This document shows, piece by piece, positions 4,929-6,838 of a DNA stretch of 6,838 bases (within the stretch, counting starts at the first letter, position 1; every line of letters begins with the position of its first letter). The notes below the pieces were generated by a model. That model did no database searches. It saw only the letters and a list, made by a program, of their open reading frames with translations, and had not been told where the DNA came from. The position numbers and the translations under genes are program-made. The stretch comes from Miltoncostaeaceae bacterium (GTDB lineage Bacteria; Actinomycetota; Thermoleophilia; Miltoncostaeales; Miltoncostaeaceae): contig JAUVQP010000087.1 in NCBI GenBank assembly GCA_030598075.1, forward strand, positions 1 through 6,838, given 5' to 3'.

Positions 4929-6590
4929 GTGACCGACGTGCTTGGCCCGATCGCCCGTGCCGTACGCGCCGAGGCGACCCGGGTCGCGGGCTTCGAGCCC
5001 CCGGCCGTGCCGCTCGCCGGCTCGCCGCCCGATCGGTCGGGCGATCTCGCGACCCCGATCGCCATGACGCTCGCGAAGACCGCGGGGCGGCCCCCGCGAG
5101 AGATCGCCGAGGCGGTCGCCGCCGGCCTCACCGAGCTCGGCCCGCCGTGGCTCGCCGACATCGAGGTGGCCGGGCCCGGCTTTCTCAATATCACGCTGAC
5201 GCCCGCGTGGTTCCTCGATGCCGCTCGGCTCATCCGTCGGGCTCATGCCTCCTATGGCTCGCGCGTCGCCGATCCGCCCCAGTCGATCCTGATGGAGTAC
5301 GTGTCGGCCAACCCGACCGGCCCTCCTCACGTGGGCCACGCACGCCATGCGGCCTACGGGGACTCGCTCGCGCGCATGCTCGCGTTCGCGGGCCATCGCG
5401 TCACCCGCGAGTACTACGTCAACGACTACGGGCGCCAGATCCGGATGTTCGGGCTGTCGATCGCCGCCCGCTACGGAGCGATGGTCGGCGAGGAGATTCC
5501 CGTTCCGGACGACGGCTATCGGGGCGCCTACGTCGACGAGATCGCCGCCGCGGTGCGCAGCGAGGTCGGTGAGACCCTCGCCGATAAGGCGCGAGATCCC
5601 GACGACGAGACGCTTCAGGTCTTCGTCGACCGCGGTGTGGAGCTGATGATGGAGGCCATCAGACGCGACCTCGAGCTCTTCCGCACGCGCTTCGACGCCT
5701 TCTTCTCGGAGCGGAGCCTGCACGAGCGCGGCAGCGTGGGCGAGGGTGTCGCGGCCTTGGAGGCGTCCGGCGACGCCTATCGTCGGGAGGGGGCCCTGTG
5801 GTTTCGCACCACCGACTACGGGGACGAGAAGGACCGCGTGCTGGTGCGGTCGGACGGGACGAGCACCTACCTGGCCGCCGACGTCGCCTATCACCTCGAC
5901 AAGGCGGCACGCACCCACGACCGGCTCATCGACGTGCTCGGGGCCGATCACCACGGCTACGTCGCGCGTCTTCGCGCCGTCATCGCGGCCGGGGGGCACG
6001 ACCCGGAGATGCTCGATGTCCCGATCGTGCAACTCGTCAGCCTCATCGAGGGCGGCGTCTCGAAGAAGCTGAGCAAGCGCGCCGGGACGCTGGTGCTCCT
6101 GTCCGAGCTGGTCGACGACATCGGCGTCGACGCCGCGCGCTTCTTTCTCGTCCAACGCAGCCACGACACGCCGCTCGAGCTCGACCTCGACTTGGCGCGC
6201 GAGCAGAGCCAGGAGAATCCCGTCTACTACGTCCAGTACGCCCACGCCCGGGTGTGCTCGATCCTGGCCAGGGTCGACGACCCCGCTGCGATCTCGCCGC
6301 CCGACGCCGGGCCTCCGGCCGACCTGGACCGCTCGGAGCGCTCTCTCGTCCTCAGCCTCGCGGCTTGGCCCGAGGCGTTCGCCATCGCCGTCGAGCAGCG
6401 AGCGCCGCACCGGGTCGCGGCGTATCTCATCGACCTCGCCCGCGATTTCCACGCCTTCTACCACCGCTGCCGCGTGGTCGGCGAGGCGCCGCCGGTCGAG
6501 GCCTTCCGCCTGGTCCTCGTCAGCGCCACCCGCTCGACGCTCGCCCTCGGCCTGGATCTGCTCGGGGTGGAGGCTCCCGAGCAGATGTAG
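4929..6590 (+). CDS. argS: Arginyl-tRNA synthetase (class I)
   Basis: The 553-residue product is a complete arginyl-tRNA synthetase, the class I enzyme that charges tRNA-Arg in the cytoplasm; the length is normal for the family. An N-terminal additional domain covers about residues 1-110. The catalytic Rossmann fold begins with MEYVSANPTGPPHVGH, in which HVGH (134-137) is the HIGH motif. KLSKR (380-384) is the KMSKS-equivalent and is followed by the usual AGTLVLLSELVDDIGVDAAR region. QENPVYYVQYAHAR and the helical DALR anticodon-binding domain fill the C-terminal part, and the chain closes with LLGVEAPEQM, as is typical. All expected motifs are present and no truncation is seen. GTG 4929 lies 10 bases after the rlmH stop with no visible Shine-Dalgarno sequence, so the gene is probably co-transcribed and translated by coupling with rlmH. 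It is a housekeeping, presumably essential gene. Confidence 0.97.
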   Translation: MTDVLGPIARAVRAEATRVAGFEPPAVPLAGSPPDRSGDLATPIAMTLAKTAGRPPREIAEAVAAGLTELGPPWLADIEVAGPGFLNITLTPAWFLDAARLIRRAHASYGSRVADPPQSILMEYVSANPTGPPHVGHARHAAYGDSLARMLAFAGHRVTREYYVNDYGRQIRMFGLSIAARYGAMVGEEIPVPDDGYRGAYVDEIAAAVRSEVGETLADKARDPDDETLQVFVDRGVELMMEAIRRDLELFRTRFDAFFSERSLHERGSVGEGVAALEASGDAYRREGALWFRTTDYGDEKDRVLVRSDGTSTYLAADVAYHLDKAARTHDRLIDVLGADHHGYVARLRAVIAAGGHDPEMLDVPIVQLVSLIEGGVSKKLSKRAGTLVLLSELVDDIGVDAARFFLVQRSHDTPLELDLDLAREQSQENPVYYVQYAHARVCSILARVDDPAAISPPDAGPPADLDRSERSLVLSLAAWPEAFAIAVEQRAPHRVAAYLIDLARDFHAFYHRCRVVGEAPPVEAFRLVLVSATRSTLALGLDLLGVEAPEQM

Positions 6591-6596
6591 CGCGGG

Positions 6597-6838
6597 CTAG
6601 CCCTCGACCTCGCGCACCCGGACGCCCGGGCCGAAGGCGATCCTCCCTTTGATCTTGCGGATCCACGGGGGCGGCTGGGGGTAGTACCACGCGGCGTGGG
6701 GCAGCCGCGCCTCGCCCGCCTCCAGCGAGTGGTACCGGGCGATTCCCTTCCAGTAGCAGAGCGTCACAGCCTTGCTGGGGCCCAGATGCTCGGCGCGGAC
6801 GCTCTCGCGGGGGAAGTAGTGGTTGCCCTCCACCAGGA
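6597..6838 (-). CDS. DUF427-domain protein, C-terminal part (5' end outside window)
   Basis: The last 80 or so residues of a protein are read from the right edge to TAG at 6599-6597. VEGNHYFP, then CYWKG, then AAWYYPQPPPW and a closing IKGRIAFGPGVRV match the DUF427 family (COG2343), a small beta-rich domain of unknown function common in actinobacteria and other bacteria. The conserved cysteine and the WKG and AWYYP motifs are present. DUF427 proteins are usually about 90-130 residues when single-domain, so probably only a short N-terminal part is missing, unless this is a two-domain version. The gene converges on argS with 6 bases between the stops. Its promoter lies outside the window. Confidence 0.85.
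   Translation of the reverse strand, partial: LVEGNHYFPRESVRAEHLGPSKAVTLCYWKGIARYHSLEAGEARLPHAAWYYPQPPPWIRKIKGRIAFGPGVRVREVEG

Noticed and set aside
4890..6464. 524-codon minus-strand open frame opposite argS
   Set aside because: argS has all family motifs in order on the plus strand. The antisense frame is a mirror product of GC-rich codon bias with no recognisable domain.
1..6838. CRISPR array, insertion sequence, phage or toxin-antitoxin module
   Set aside because: No regularly spaced repeats, terminal inverted repeats, transposase motifs or phage genes were seen. All coding space is explained by housekeeping or operon genes.

Overview
The window is a very GC-rich (visibly about 70%) bacterial chromosomal segment with tightly packed genes. 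It shows GTG starts, 4-base start/stop overlaps, few Shine-Dalgarno sequences and possible leaderless promoters. Together with a CAP-domain secreted protein, an M48/Ste24-type protease and a DUF427 protein, this fits a high-GC actinobacterium, possibly a deep-branching group such as Thermoleophilia. That placement is inference from style and gene content, as no rRNA or marker gene allows a firm call. I see no insertion sequence, phage gene, CRISPR array, tRNA or rRNA.

Layout. Bases 1-373 hold no convincing gene, only weak promoter-like, repeat and hairpin signals. Bases 374-988 (+) encode a secreted CAP/SCP-domain protein. It converges on a three-gene minus-strand operon read from about 3.1 kb down to 985: a calcineurin-like metallophosphoesterase, a cysteine desulfurase (NifS/IscS)-like protein and a TusA-like sulfur carrier. 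Both junctions in this operon are 4-base overlaps. A very short divergent promoter region (about 3098-3149) separates it from a plus-strand operon. That operon holds a membrane M48/Ste24-like zinc protease (3150-4445), the 23S rRNA methyltransferase RlmH (4442-4918) and arginyl-tRNA synthetase ArgS (4929-6590). A DUF427 gene, cut by the window edge, converges on argS at 6597-6838.

The plus-strand operon joins a membrane protease to two translation genes and looks like housekeeping. The minus-strand operon looks like a sulfur-relay module with one clear anomaly. The desulfurase-like protein keeps its persulfide-forming cysteine (C325), the ring-stacking histidine (H99) and D177. It has lost the PLP-binding lysine (Ser203 in its place) and several other cofactor- and substrate-binding residues. 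It is therefore predicted not to work as a normal cysteine desulfurase. Paired with a TusA-type carrier, it may be a persulfide relay or scaffold, or an enzyme with different chemistry. This is the best candidate here for an undescribed system. The phosphoesterase at the head of the operon also lacks an ordinary start codon in frame.
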